64,000 nt of DNA from Peptococcaceae bacterium 1109. Its GTDB lineage: Bacteria; Bacillota; Limnochordia; Darwinibacteriales; Darwinibacteriaceae. Below the pieces are notes generated by a model that was given only the letters and a program-made list of their open reading frames with translations, ran no database searches and had not been told where the DNA came from. The translations under genes and the position numbers were made by a program. The stretch is from assembly GCA_001028815.1 (NCBI GenBank), contig LDJB01000002.1, forward strand, positions 186,001 to 250,000, written 5' to 3'. Shown here piece after piece: positions 38,943 to 51,757 of this stretch (position 1 is its first letter; the number at the start of each line of letters is the position of its first letter).

Positions 38943-40766
38943 TTATTCCTCCTCGGGGAACTCTTCAGCGAAATACCTTTCGATCCCGTTAAAGATGCCC
39001 TGGGCCGCCGCGGCTTGAAAACCTGGAGCCCTCAGCAAGACTTCTTCATCTGGATGGTTGATGAAAGCCACTTCCACCAAGGCTGTGGGGATCGTGGAGC
39101 CGTTGAGGACGGCCAAATCGGTACGCTGCCTGAGCCCCCTGTCGTAAAGCTGGAGCTCCTTGACGATTTCTGTCTGAAGATACTGGGCTAACACCTTGTT
39201 CTGCCCATTGCCTGGATTGTACAGGGTCTCTGTGCCCCGGGCAATGCGGTCATCGAGGTATGCGTTGGCGTGCACGGACACCATGATTTCTGCCCCTGCA
39301 TCTCTAGCCATCTGCGGGCGCTCGAAAATGGAAACATACACATCTTCTGCCCGTGTGTAGTGCACCACCGCCCCTGCCTCTTCCAATAAGGCTCCCAAGA
39401 AGAGGGCAATGGCCAGGTTCACTTCTTTTTCAAAGGTGCCGTAGGGCCCAATGGCCCCAGGATCAGACCCGCCGTGGCCTGGATCGATCATTACAACTCT
39501 GCCTGCTAGGGGGCCCTCTCCCCGAGGTTCACCATCTGGAGCAGGATCCTTCCTCTGCTGAGCCTGAGCCAGCTCTTGGGCCCTTTGGCGGGCTTCCCGC
39601 TCCCGGGCCTCTCTTTCCAAGGCTTCTCGCTTAGCTTGGGCCTGGGCGTAGGTCCCCTCAAAGAGGGTCAAGGCATAGCGCCCACCACTGCCCGTTACCT
39701 CCCATAGGGTTGCCGGCTCGTTAAGCTCCAAGACAATGCGGGCCACTTGGGGCGTGTTCTGGTTTACTCTAACCCGCCTGACCACAGGATCATCCACGGC
39801 AAACTCTACAGCGCTGCCGATGAGCGAAGTGTTTTGGAGGTCAAGCACGAGCCGCGCGGGATTCTCCAGGTGGATCACCTCCACTTGGGGCTGATCAGTA
39901 ACATCAAGGATCAGCTGGGGCCCTCCATCTCCCCGCTCAAACCCGACCTTCATGAGCTGGTAGTTAAACTCTACTTCCAGCCCCCCCTCAGGCCAGGGCG
40001 TGATCTTATAGCCAGTAGCTGCGTTGAGGTCAAACACGATTCTGATGGTGTTGCCGTCAAAGAGGCTCGTCCGGATCTGCCGCACTATCAGGCCGCCTAC
40101 TGCCTGATCCGGGAGAGGTGCCCCGGAGACGCCGAACAAATCCAGTACTAGCCGGTCAGGATTGACAAGCAGCATTGTCTGGTAGCCGCTGTAGTCCGAC
40201 ACATCCACAAACACACGGGAGCGAGGCCCCCCAATGTACACAATCTCTTTTAGGCTTGGTTCAGGCCCCGGAACTTCACCTGGTTGTGTGGGGCTTTCCC
40301 CCACTTCCGCGAATTCCCCGCCTGTAACTTTCAGAGCCCCGATTTTGTCATCGAAGCCCAGCTTCAGGCCGAGATGATCGACAATAAAACGCAGGGGTAC
40401 CATCAGATCACCCTGACTGAACTCCACGGGTACGTCCAGACGATACGAGGTGCCATTTACCAGTGCACTTTCCTGCCCAACATGCATAGTTATGGTTAGA
40501 TTGTCAAATGCCAGTTCAACCTTTTGCCCCTTTGCGGACCAGGTCACCTGCCCGCCAAGGTAATCCGCTACCACCTGCAGCGGTACCAATATGCTGCCGT
40601 TTACAATGCTAACAGGCTGGCTAAGCCTGGCTTCTTGCTCCCCAAAATACAGGCCCAGGCTGGCGTATGTAGAGGCCGCCCCAAACCAGGCGGTAAGTAG
40701 GACAAAAAATAAAAGTATGAGTGCAGGTTTCTTCATGCCTTCTCCTCCTGTTAATGTCACTTGCAC
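38943..40766 (-). CDS. N-acetylmuramoyl-L-alanine amidase with Cu-amine-oxidase-like N-domain, two AMIN-like domains and amidase_3
   Basis: VMIDPGHGGSDPGAIGPYGTFEKEVNLAIA, VSVHANAYLD, ALVEVAFINHPDEEVLL; repeated stalk-binding N-domain motifs; charged linker. Confidence 0.92.
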   Translation of the reverse strand: MQVTLTGGEGMKKPALILLFFVLLTAWFGAASTYASLGLYFGEQEARLSQPVSIVNGSILVPLQVVADYLGGQVTWSAKGQKVELAFDNLTITMHVGQESALVNGTSYRLDVPVEFSQGDLMVPLRFIVDHLGLKLGFDDKIGALKVTGGEFAEVGESPTQPGEVPGPEPSLKEIVYIGGPRSRVFVDVSDYSGYQTMLLVNPDRLVLDLFGVSGAPLPDQAVGGLIVRQIRTSLFDGNTIRIVFDLNAATGYKITPWPEGGLEVEFNYQLMKVGFERGDGGPQLILDVTDQPQVEVIHLENPARLVLDLQNTSLIGSAVEFAVDDPVVRRVRVNQNTPQVARIVLELNEPATLWEVTGSGGRYALTLFEGTYAQAQAKREALEREAREREARQRAQELAQAQQRKDPAPDGEPRGEGPLAGRVVMIDPGHGGSDPGAIGPYGTFEKEVNLAIALFLGALLEEAGAVVHYTRAEDVYVSIFERPQMARDAGAEIMVSVHANAYLDDRIARGTETLYNPGNGQNKVLAQYLQTEIVKELQLYDRGLRQRTDLAVLNGSTIPTALVEVAFINHPDEEVLLRAPGFQAAAAQGIFNGIERYFAEEFPEEE

Positions 40767-40817
40767 AGTTTCGCTATCCCCGGAGGGTTATCCTGCATCC
40801 CAAGGAGGAAACTAGCA

Positions 40818-41642
40818 GTGTTTAGGCGCTCCTGGAAAGGCGTTGTTTATGCAGTATCGGTAGTAGTCGCGCTGTACGGCATTGCCGTTGGCAGCCTCTT
40901 GATCACTACTATTATTCGCAATGAGCTCCAGATTTGGGGCGGACGGGAAGTGCCAGCCCTAGCCGGGCCTGAGGGCTCAGCCCACCTCCATATGTACGTC
41001 CGGAACGTGTTTGGCGATCCCCTGCCTTACGCAGTGATTTATGTGGCTGGGCGGGTGGCCCAAGCAGATAGCACGGGCTTTGTGGAACTTGCAGGCCTTA
41101 AGCCAGGGCGCTATGAGATGGCGGTGTTTGCCGGCGGATACCAGCCCCTCACCTTGGAAGTCCACTTGGAGCCAGGGAGAAACAGCCCCGTTATCAAGTA
41201 CGATACGGGCCTGTGGCCGGAAGACTTCCTGGTGGATTTTCACCTCTACCACAGCAGTGACCAGCGCCTCATGGGAATGCTCGGATTCGCCAACGGATCT
41301 GCCGAACCGATCTATATCCACCGGGCCGCACTCCTTTCTCCCCAGGGCGGCCTAATCACTGATTTCCTCCACGATGGCGATGGCTTTGCTTATTTTGCAG
41401 GCCTTTCCACCAAGATTACGGTGGTAGAGGAACCCCAAAGGGCCCTGGTGTGGCCGCCCCGCACCTGGCAGCCGGGAGAATTCCCGCCCATCCCCGGTTC
41501 TTTCCAGGCAGGCACCTACACTTTGGAGATCCACTACGGCAGTGAAGGGGAGCATCAGGCGGGAGAATACCGCACCCTCCGCATCAATAACCACCTCTAC
41601 TATGACCTCACAGGAAATCCCCATTCTGGCAATGGCTATTGA
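40818..41642 (+). CDS. Membrane-anchored protein with carboxypeptidase-regulatory-like (Ig-like) domain
   Basis: GTG start with AAGGAGG; N-terminal TM; MYVRNVFGDPLPYAVIYVAGRVAQADSTGFVELAGLKPGRYEMAVFAGGYQPLTLEVHLEPG. Confidence 0.6.
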   Translation: MFRRSWKGVVYAVSVVVALYGIAVGSLLITTIIRNELQIWGGREVPALAGPEGSAHLHMYVRNVFGDPLPYAVIYVAGRVAQADSTGFVELAGLKPGRYEMAVFAGGYQPLTLEVHLEPGRNSPVIKYDTGLWPEDFLVDFHLYHSSDQRLMGMLGFANGSAEPIYIHRAALLSPQGGLITDFLHDGDGFAYFAGLSTKITVVEEPQRALVWPPRTWQPGEFPPIPGSFQAGTYTLEIHYGSEGEHQAGEYRTLRINNHLYYDLTGNPHSGNGY

Positions 41643-41687
41643 GTACGGGCCAGCTGTTTGCTATACTTAAGTGCAGGAGGGATTGCT

Positions 41688-42146
41688 GTGGCTGACAAAT
41701 ACCAGCGGATTGCGGAAAACCGCAAAGCGCGCCATGATTTCCACATTGAAGAGACCATCGAAGCAGGCATTGCCCTCCAAGGGACGGAGGTTAAATCGCT
41801 CCGCTTAGGGCGGGTCAATCTGCGGGACAGCTTCGCCAAGGTGGAAAAGGGTGAAGTGTTCTTGCACGGCTTGCACATCAGCCCGTATGAGCAAGGAAAC
41901 CGCTTCAACCACGACCCGCTTCGGGTTCGGAAACTGCTCCTCCATAGGCGGGAGATCCGACGCCTCATTGGCAAGACAAGGGAAGAAGGCTACACCCTTG
42001 TCCCCACTAAGCTCTACTTCAAGAACGGCAAGTGCAAGGTGGAACTGGCGCTGGCTAAGGGTAAGAAGCTGTACGACAAGCGGGACACCATCGCCAAGCG
42101 GGATGCAGAGCGCCGAGCCCGCCAGGCCACAGCTCGACAAGCTTGA
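41688..42146 (+). CDS. smpB: SsrA-binding protein SmpB
   Basis: [63 protein letters not shown] tail; GTG start at 41688. Confidence 0.97.
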   Translation: MADKYQRIAENRKARHDFHIEETIEAGIALQGTEVKSLRLGRVNLRDSFAKVEKGEVFLHGLHISPYEQGNRFNHDPLRVRKLLLHRREIRRLIGKTREEGYTLVPTKLYFKNGKCKVELALAKGKKLYDKRDTIAKRDAERRARQATARQA

Positions 42147-42172
42147 CGAGGAAGCCCGTTCTGTGGTATTCT
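42143..42172 (+). promoter_or_regulatory. Candidate ssrA promoter TTGACG - 18 bp - TATTCT overlapping the smpB stop codon
   Basis: TTGACG 42143-42148, TATTCT 42167-42172, 12 nt before the tmRNA 5' end. Confidence 0.45.
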
Positions 42173-42184
42173 TGATGTACCACG

Positions 42185-42535
42185 GGGGGTGAATTAGTTT
42201 CGACGTGGATCGGGAGTGCATCAGCAGCGAGCCGAGGTCCCCAATCCCTCGTTAAACCTGGGACCCTAAAGTAACTGCAAACAATAACTACGCTTTAGCT
42301 GCTTAAGTTCAGCTAACACCGCTTAGTTCGATGCCTGTTCGAACTAAATCGGTGTCATAATACAGGCTACCTTGAGCGGTTTGCCTGGTCCGCTTAAGGG
42401 AAATCTCACAGGCTGGCTCGCCTGACAGCTTGCTGTAGAGCAGTTGGGCAAGCGAGAATGAAACTGCAGCTGCGCTCGGAGAGGCTGGTGTTGGCCCATT
42501 CGCGGACAGCGGTGCAACTCCGCTCACCTCCACCA
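42185..42535 (+). ncRNA. ssrA: Transfer-messenger RNA (tmRNA), encoded tag ANNNYALAA
   Basis: GGGGGTGAATTAGTTTCGACG 5' end, reading frame gcaaacaataactacgctttagctgcttaa, T-arm GGTGCAACTCCGCTCACCTCCACCA 3' end pairing with 5' end. Confidence 0.97.
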
Positions 42536-42554
42536 TAATTTCATTGTCACAAAA

Positions 42555-42588
42555 GAAACCGGGAACCTGAGTGGGTTCCCGGTTTTTG
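42555..42588 (+). terminator. Rho-independent terminator of ssrA
   Basis: aaccgggaacctgagtgggttcccggtttttg. Confidence 0.88.
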
Positions 42589-42593
42589 TACAT

Positions 42594-42623
42594 GAAAAAA
42601 CCCCTGTCCGGAGACAGAGGGTA
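42594..42623 (-). terminator. Rho-independent terminator of secG
   Basis: Minus strand ACCCTCTGTCTCCGGACAGGGGTTTTTTC. Confidence 0.8.
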
Positions 42624-42643
42624 AAAACTTCTTTCGCCTTAAT

Positions 42644-42877
42644 CTAGAACCAAATTGCCAGAACTACCGACAGGACCAAGAATCCCACGGCAAGATAGGT
42701 GGTGGCAGTCTCGAGCAGCTGCTCCATGCCTTTGCGCTTGCTGAAGAACAGAGTGCTCCCCCCACCCACCGAACCTAAACCTTCGCCTTTACTTTCCTGA
42801 AGGACCACGACGACGATCAAACCGATGGAGACGAGGAATTGGATAATCATTAGAAAGGTTCCCATGCCTGAAGACAC
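42644..42877 (-). CDS. secG: Preprotein translocase subunit SecG
   Basis: VSIGLIVVVVLQESKGEGLGSVGGGSTLFFSKRKGMEQLLETATTYLAVGFLVLSVVLAI. Confidence 0.92.
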   Translation of the reverse strand: MSSGMGTFLMIIQFLVSIGLIVVVVLQESKGEGLGSVGGGSTLFFSKRKGMEQLLETATTYLAVGFLVLSVVLAIWF

Positions 42878-42949
42878 CTCCCTGCCGGCTAGTTGTTGTC
42901 ACACTACGGTATTTTACCATATAGTTGGGCCTAGAGGCAAGATGTAAAT

Positions 42950-42969
42950 CTGGGCCCCGTAGGGCCCAG
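42950..42969 (-). terminator. GC-rich stem-loop with TACG loop after eno
   Basis: Minus strand CTGGGCCC TACG GGGCCCAG. Confidence 0.5.
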
Positions 42970-42970
42970 G

Positions 42971-44254
<1,284 letters not shown>

Positions 44255-45793
44255 TTATTCTGCCTCCTTCACGATAATGCTCTTGCCTGTCATCTCTGCA
44301 GGCTTGGGGATCCCCATGAGATCAAGCACTGTGGGCGCCATATCCGCCAAGATCCCCGATGTGATTTTATCATATTTGGAATTAAACAACCAGACAGGCA
44401 CAAGGTTTGTGGTATGCGCGGTGTACGGCTCGCCAGTCTCTGGATCGACCATGCGCTCCGCATTGCCGTGATCTGCGGTGATGATGGCCTGGCCGTTATT
44501 GCGCTTGATAGCCTCCAAAACCTGCGCCAGCCCGGCGTCCACTGTTTCCACGGCTCGAACAGCGGCCTCCATTACGCCTGTGTGCCCCACCATGTCGCAG
44601 TTTGCGTAGTTGAGCACAATCAGGTCGTAGATGCCCTTGTCGATTTCCTCCACTACCCGCCGGGTTACTTCTGGGGCACTCATTTCCGGCTGGAGATCAT
44701 AAGTGGCCACCTTCGGAGAGGGGACAAGCACTCGCTCTTCTCCAGGGAAAGGCTGCTCAACCCCGCCATTGAAGAAGAACGTTACGTGGGCATACTTCTC
44801 GGTTTCCGCAATGCGCAGCTGCGTTTTGCCCAGCTTGGAGAGGTATTCCCCCAGGGTGTTGCTGAGATCCTGCGGCGTAAAGGCGTATGGCGCGTTGAGC
44901 TTGATGTCGTACTGTGTCATGGTGGCATAGTGTACGTTCAATTTCTCGCCCCGGTCGAAGCCTGTAAACTCTTCGTCTACAAAGACGTAAGACAGCTGGC
45001 GAGCCCGATCAGCCCGGAAGTTGAAGAACAGCACCGCATCGTTGTCCTTGATGGGCCCAACTGGCTTGCCGTCCCTCACGATTACTGTAGGGATGACGAA
45101 CTCATCGGTTTCACCGTGGGTGTAAGCATATTGAATGGCTTCCCTGCTGCTTTCTGCTGTCCGCCCTTCGCCCAGGAGAGCGCGGTAAGCTTTTTCCGTC
45201 CGCTCCCAGCGCCGGTCCCGATCCATCGCGTAGTATCTCCCAGAGATGGTGGCAACTTGGCCTACCCCGATCTCCTTAATGGCTTCTTCTAGATCTTCTA
45301 GATACTGGGCCGCGCTGGAAGGGGGCACGTCCCGGCCGTCTAAAAATGCGTGGACGTATACCTCAGATAAGCCTTCCTGCTTTGCCATGCGCAAAAGCGC
45401 ATACAGATGTTCCGAATGGCTGTGTACTCCACCGGGGGAAACGAGCCCCATCAAGTGGAGCGCGCTGTTTTGCCCTTTGGCGTGGCGCATGGCCCCCAAA
45501 AGGACAGGATTTTCAAAGAAACTGCCATCTTCGATGGTCTTGGAAATCCGCACCACGTCTTGGTAGACAATCCGCCCAGCTCCAAGGTTCAGATGGCCCA
45601 CATTGGAGTCGCCCATCTGGCCATCCATCAGGCCCACACTGCCCCCAGATGCGGAGAGAGTGCTGTTGGGTGTATTGGCGTAGAGCCAATCCATGGTGGG
45701 TGTTTTGGCAGCACGTACAGCGTTGCCGTTGATGCTGTTATCGAGGCCGCATCCATCGAGGATAATTAGGGCAACAGGCCTTTTTTTCTCCAA
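44255..45793 (-). CDS. gpmI: 2,3-bisphosphoglycerate-independent phosphoglycerate mutase
   Basis: PVALIILDGCGLDNS, MGDSNVGHLNLGAGRIVYQD, ITADHGNAERM. Confidence 0.98.
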   Translation of the reverse strand: MEKKRPVALIILDGCGLDNSINGNAVRAAKTPTMDWLYANTPNSTLSASGGSVGLMDGQMGDSNVGHLNLGAGRIVYQDVVRISKTIEDGSFFENPVLLGAMRHAKGQNSALHLMGLVSPGGVHSHSEHLYALLRMAKQEGLSEVYVHAFLDGRDVPPSSAAQYLEDLEEAIKEIGVGQVATISGRYYAMDRDRRWERTEKAYRALLGEGRTAESSREAIQYAYTHGETDEFVIPTVIVRDGKPVGPIKDNDAVLFFNFRADRARQLSYVFVDEEFTGFDRGEKLNVHYATMTQYDIKLNAPYAFTPQDLSNTLGEYLSKLGKTQLRIAETEKYAHVTFFFNGGVEQPFPGEERVLVPSPKVATYDLQPEMSAPEVTRRVVEEIDKGIYDLIVLNYANCDMVGHTGVMEAAVRAVETVDAGLAQVLEAIKRNNGQAIITADHGNAERMVDPETGEPYTAHTTNLVPVWLFNSKYDKITSGILADMAPTVLDLMGIPKPAEMTGKSIIVKEAE

Positions 45794-45807
45794 CCTAACC
45801 CCTCCAT

Positions 45808-46554
45808 CTACTTATACTGCACGATATTGATGAAATCGTCAGCGGCCAGGCTTGCGCCCCCTACCAACGCTCCATCGATCTCTGGTTGGTTCATGAACTC
45901 GGAAATGTTCTCCGGTTTGACACTGCCGCCATATTGAATTCTGACTTGGCCGGCTTTTTCCTCCCCGAAGAGTTCTGCAATTGTGGCACGAATGGTGCCG
46001 ATTACTTCGTTGGCATCATCGCCAGTGGAGGTCTCCCCGGTGCCGATTGCCCAGATGGGTTCATAGGCAATTACCACATCGGTAACCTGGTCAGGCTGCA
46101 CCTTCGCCAGAGCGCCCTTGGTCTGGCTCACAACCACCTCAGCAGTCTGGCCGGCGCGGCGCTGGTCAATGGACTCACCTACGCAGATAATGGGCTTAAT
46201 GCCGTATTCCAAAGCCTTGGCTGCCTTAGCCGCGACCAGCTCATCATCTTCTTTGAAGTACTGCCGCCGCTCAGAGTGCCCTAGAATTACGTACTGGCAG
46301 CCCACATCCTTGAGCATCACAGGGGAGATTTCACCTGTGTAAGCTCCTTTGTCCGCGTGGTACATGTTCTGGGCGCCCAGCTTCACCTTGGTAAGCCCCA
46401 AAGCAAAGACCGCAGACAGGGCCGTAAAGGGCGGGCAGACAACAACTTCCACCGGGCTGTCCTGGAGAGCCGACTCGAGCTTGCGGCAGAGTTCTACCGC
46501 TTGGCTCACTGTCTTGTTCATCTTCCAGTTGCCAGCGATAATCGGTGTGCGCAT
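45808..46554 (-). CDS. tpiA: Triosephosphate isomerase
   Basis: [40 protein letters not shown]. Confidence 0.98.
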   Translation of the reverse strand: MRTPIIAGNWKMNKTVSQAVELCRKLESALQDSPVEVVVCPPFTALSAVFALGLTKVKLGAQNMYHADKGAYTGEISPVMLKDVGCQYVILGHSERRQYFKEDDELVAAKAAKALEYGIKPIICVGESIDQRRAGQTAEVVVSQTKGALAKVQPDQVTDVVIAYEPIWAIGTGETSTGDDANEVIGTIRATIAELFGEEKAGQVRIQYGGSVKPENISEFMNQPEIDGALVGGASLAADDFINIVQYK

Positions 46555-46567
46555 CTTTGTCACCTCG

Positions 46568-47749
46568 TTATTTATCATTTAAAGCGGCTACACCTGGGAG
46601 TTCCTTGCCTTCCAAGAACTCAAGGGAGGCGCCTCCGCCGGTGGAAACGTGGGTCATTTTTTCTGCAAGGCCCGCTTGTTCTACAGCAGCTGCAGAGTCG
46701 CCGCCGCCAATGACGGTAATGGCCTGAGATTCAGCCAGAGCCTGGGCAACAGCATTGGTACCCTTAGCGAAGGCCTCAAACTCGAATACACCCATGGGGC
46801 CGTTCCAAACAACGGTAGCCGCATCTTTAACAGCATTCTTAAACAGCTCAATGGTCTTGGGCCCAATATCCAGGCCTTCCCAATCAGCAGGGATTGCAGT
46901 GGCGTCAACCACTTTGTGCTCGGCATCCGCTGCGAACTCCTTTGCTACCACCACGTCCACAGGAAGGAGCAGCTTTACGCCTGCCTTTTCGGCCTTATCC
47001 AAGATGTCCCTGCAAAAGTCCAGGCGTTCCTCATCGAGGAGGGAGTTGCCGATCTCATAGCCTTGAGCCTTCAAGAAAGTATACGCCATTCCGCCCCCGA
47101 TGATCAAGGTGTCAACTTTCTCAAGGAGGGACTCGATGACTTTGATCTTATCCTTTACTTTAGCGCCGCCGAGGATAGCCACAAAGGGACGCTTAGGGTC
47201 GTTCACAGCTCCGCCCAAGAATTCCAGCTCTTTCTCCATGAGGAAGCCAGAGACTGCAGGCAAGTACTTGGCCACGCCTTCTGTGGATGCGTGGGCCCGG
47301 TGGGCAGTGCCGAAAGCATCATTCACGTAGATGTCGCCTAGATCCGCGAGCTTCTTCGCGAACTCAGGATCGTTCTTCTCTTCTTCTGCATAGAAGCGGA
47401 CATTTTCCAAGAGGATGACGTCCCCAGGCTGCATCTTGTTCACCGCATCTTGAGGCTCGTCGCCGATGCAGTCATTTACCTTGGTAACAGGGGTGCCTAA
47501 CAGCTCACTTAAGCGCGCTGCTATGGGGTCAAGGCGAAACTCATCCACAGCTTTCCCCTTGGGACGGCCAAAGTGGGACATGAGGATAACCTTGGCGCCT
47601 TTCTCCCGCAGGTACTCGATGGTGGGCAGTGCAGCCCGGATGCGCTTGTCATCAGTGATTTCCCCATCACGCATGGGTACGTTGAAATCAGCCCGCATCA
47701 ATACTCGCTTGTTGTAGACATCAACATCACGAACTGTCAGTTTAGCCAT
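46568..47749 (-). CDS. pgk: Phosphoglycerate kinase
   Basis: [55 protein letters not shown]. Confidence 0.99.
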   Translation of the reverse strand: MAKLTVRDVDVYNKRVLMRADFNVPMRDGEITDDKRIRAALPTIEYLREKGAKVILMSHFGRPKGKAVDEFRLDPIAARLSELLGTPVTKVNDCIGDEPQDAVNKMQPGDVILLENVRFYAEEEKNDPEFAKKLADLGDIYVNDAFGTAHRAHASTEGVAKYLPAVSGFLMEKELEFLGGAVNDPKRPFVAILGGAKVKDKIKVIESLLEKVDTLIIGGGMAYTFLKAQGYEIGNSLLDEERLDFCRDILDKAEKAGVKLLLPVDVVVAKEFAADAEHKVVDATAIPADWEGLDIGPKTIELFKNAVKDAATVVWNGPMGVFEFEAFAKGTNAVAQALAESQAITVIGGGDSAAAVEQAGLAEKMTHVSTGGGASLEFLEGKELPGVAALNDK

Positions 47750-47797
47750 TTTTCTAACCTCCAATTCAACAAGGGGGGTATGGATGCCCCCCTGTCA

Positions 47798-49847
<2,050 letters not shown>

Positions 49848-49869
49848 TTGGGTCCTTCTCCAGCAGTGG

Positions 49870-49905
49870 GACATTTTCTGTCCCGCTAGGTTATTCTGTG
49901 TCCCG
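49870..49905 (-). promoter_or_regulatory. CggR operator (two direct repeats)
   Basis: Minus strand CGGGAC-ACAGAA-TAAC-CTAG-CGGGAC-AGAAAA-TGTC matches the architecture CGGGACN6TGTCN4CGGGACN6TGTC known from B. subtilis. Confidence 0.85.
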
Positions 49906-49927
49906 CTCGTGGTATGTTATTCTTTTC

Positions 49928-49947
49928 GTGGCAGGGGTTTCCTGCCA
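49928..49947 (-). terminator. Stem-loop after whiA
   Basis: Minus strand GGCAGGAAACCCCTGCC between whiA and the CggR operator; no strong T tract. Confidence 0.4.
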
Positions 49948-49961
49948 AAGTGATGTTAAAT

Positions 49962-50882
49962 CTATTTGTAAAGGCGCGCGATTTCCGCGGCCTTCTCCCT
50001 TAGCTGGCGGATCCGGTAATTGACCCCTGATTTGCTCATAGGAGGGACGCACATGTCCCCCAACTCTTTCAGGGACGCATAGGGGTTCTCCAAGCGGAGT
50101 TTGGCCACTTGCCGCAGCTTGGCCGGGAGTTCATCCAAACCCATGTGCTCTTCGATAAGGCGAATATCTTCCACTTGGGACATAGCTGCCTTTATAGTCT
50201 TGTCCACATTCGCGGTTTCACAGTTTACCAGGCGGTTCACCTGATTGCGCATCTCCTTTAAGACCCGTACGTTCTCAAACTGCAGGAGGGCTTGGTGAGC
50301 ACCCATGAGATTGAGAAGGGTGACAATGTCTTCTCCGTCCTTGACATAGATGACTAAGCTCCCTTTACGCTGAGTGACACCTGCGTTGATGTGGAATGAT
50401 TTGATGGAAGCCAAGACCCGTTCTGCCGCTTGGGAGTGGTCTGTGGAAATCTCCAAGTGGTAGGTGCGCTCTGGATTAGTAATGGAACCGTGGCTTAAAA
50501 ACGCGCCCCGGATGTAGGCACGGCGGCAGCACTTTTTCCGCAAATACCGGCCTTTAGCCGCGTAGTTCTGACTGCGCATCTCCTCATAGACTGCCAGGGC
50601 TTCCTGGGTGTCTAAGATTCGCACAGTACAGTTTTGGGTGCGGCGAGAGCGGGAGCGCCTCACTAGTACCTGGGCAGAGATCTCTGGGTACAAGCTCCGC
50701 AGGAGGGTCAATACTTTCCTGGCCACAACTGGGGCAGAGGTGGTGAAGTCTAGATACTGGTTGGCAGTGCCCATGAGCATGCCATCTAGGTCATAAAAGG
50801 CGCTGAGTTCCGCCAGCCTGCAGCAGCGGGCAGAGGGAATCACCCGGGCCAGTTCATTTCGAGTCTCATCGGAAAATGCCAT
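49962..50882 (-). CDS. whiA: DNA-binding protein WhiA
   Basis: SFSDETRNELARV-type N-terminus (MAFSDETRNELARVIP), KCCRRAYIRGAFLSHGSITNPERTYHLEI, C-terminal HTH LRLENPYASLKELGDMCVPPMSKSGVNYRIRQL. Confidence 0.95.
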   Translation of the reverse strand: MAFSDETRNELARVIPSARCCRLAELSAFYDLDGMLMGTANQYLDFTTSAPVVARKVLTLLRSLYPEISAQVLVRRSRSRRTQNCTVRILDTQEALAVYEEMRSQNYAAKGRYLRKKCCRRAYIRGAFLSHGSITNPERTYHLEISTDHSQAAERVLASIKSFHINAGVTQRKGSLVIYVKDGEDIVTLLNLMGAHQALLQFENVRVLKEMRNQVNRLVNCETANVDKTIKAAMSQVEDIRLIEEHMGLDELPAKLRQVAKLRLENPYASLKELGDMCVPPMSKSGVNYRIRQLREKAAEIARLYK

Positions 50883-50883
50883 G

Positions 50884-51705
50884 TTAGTCATTCCTCCCCA
50901 CAATCCAAACCCGCACGCGCCAACCTTGAATGCCTGCTCTGACGATCACTGGATGCTCTGTATTATTGCGGAACTTAAAGTCGGTATGTGGCCAAGCTAC
51001 CGTTGCATCCCTACCGTGCTGAATGTAGCTAGGGGCTATGGAATGGATGCGCCGCTCTACCACTTCCAGCCCGGCGGCCCGCACCGCATTGTACAAAGTA
51101 GTGGAGGTCTGGCAGATCCCTCCGCCCACCCCGGGTACTACCGCTTCACCCAGGATAATGGGCGCGTTGCGGTACCCCTTTTCTGGTGTTCTTTCCCCCA
51201 CCACGCCGTTGAAGGAAAAGACCTCACCAGGGAGGACTAAGGTGTTGTTGATGGCCGCGAGGGACAGGCGAATATTGTTCACCCGCGCGGGGCTGCCCAT
51301 CACAGGCGTGGAAAAGTCCCCTAACACCTTGGTAAGCTCCGCAAGGTGCTCTGTGCGGAGCTGGGGCACAATTTCCACCCTTTCCACTTTAAGCTCTGTG
51401 CCCCCAGTGGCCTGGAGGACTTGGTGGACTGTAGCATCGATGTCCACGTAGATGCCATTTGCATGGGGGATGATCTCCCCTGTTTCCTTATGGATGGCCG
51501 CAGGGCGGGGCGGCCTTTGAATGCTTCGAGCCAGCTCTTCCACGACCACCCATACTTCTCGCCCGTAGTAGCCTTCCATGCGCCGCCCTTCCAAGGTCAC
51601 CCCTGGCCTGACGCCAAAAAACCGCCTGTGAACTGCCCTGAGCGTAAGGGGAATCCCCATGCTGAAAAGGGACACTATCAGTACTGCCGTCAGGATGCGC
51701 CGCAC
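50884..51705 (-). CDS. VanW family protein
   Basis: NTLVLPGEVFSFNGVVGERTPEKGYRNAPIILGEAVVPGVGGGICQTSTTLYNAVRAAGLEVVERRIHS. Confidence 0.93.
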   Translation of the reverse strand: MRRILTAVLIVSLFSMGIPLTLRAVHRRFFGVRPGVTLEGRRMEGYYGREVWVVVEELARSIQRPPRPAAIHKETGEIIPHANGIYVDIDATVHQVLQATGGTELKVERVEIVPQLRTEHLAELTKVLGDFSTPVMGSPARVNNIRLSLAAINNTLVLPGEVFSFNGVVGERTPEKGYRNAPIILGEAVVPGVGGGICQTSTTLYNAVRAAGLEVVERRIHSIAPSYIQHGRDATVAWPHTDFKFRNNTEHPVIVRAGIQGWRVRVWIVGRND

Positions 51706-51716
51706 AATAACCCCTC

Positions 51717-51741
51717 CCCCAACAGATCTATTCCGTTGGGG
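51717..51741 (-). other. Intergenic stem-loop between vanW and glmR
   Basis: ccccaacagatctattccgttgggg, 7-bp stem; no T tract. Confidence 0.45.
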
Positions 51742-51757
51742 AAGGAATTAACCCAGA

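Noticed and set aside
42309-42593. 94-aa minus ORF
   Set aside because: Antisense to tmRNA and its terminator.
44414-45292. 292-aa + ORF
   Set aside because: Long antisense shadow of gpmI; codon-usage artefact of GC-rich coding DNA.
46649-47341. 230-aa + ORF
   Set aside because: Shadow of pgk.
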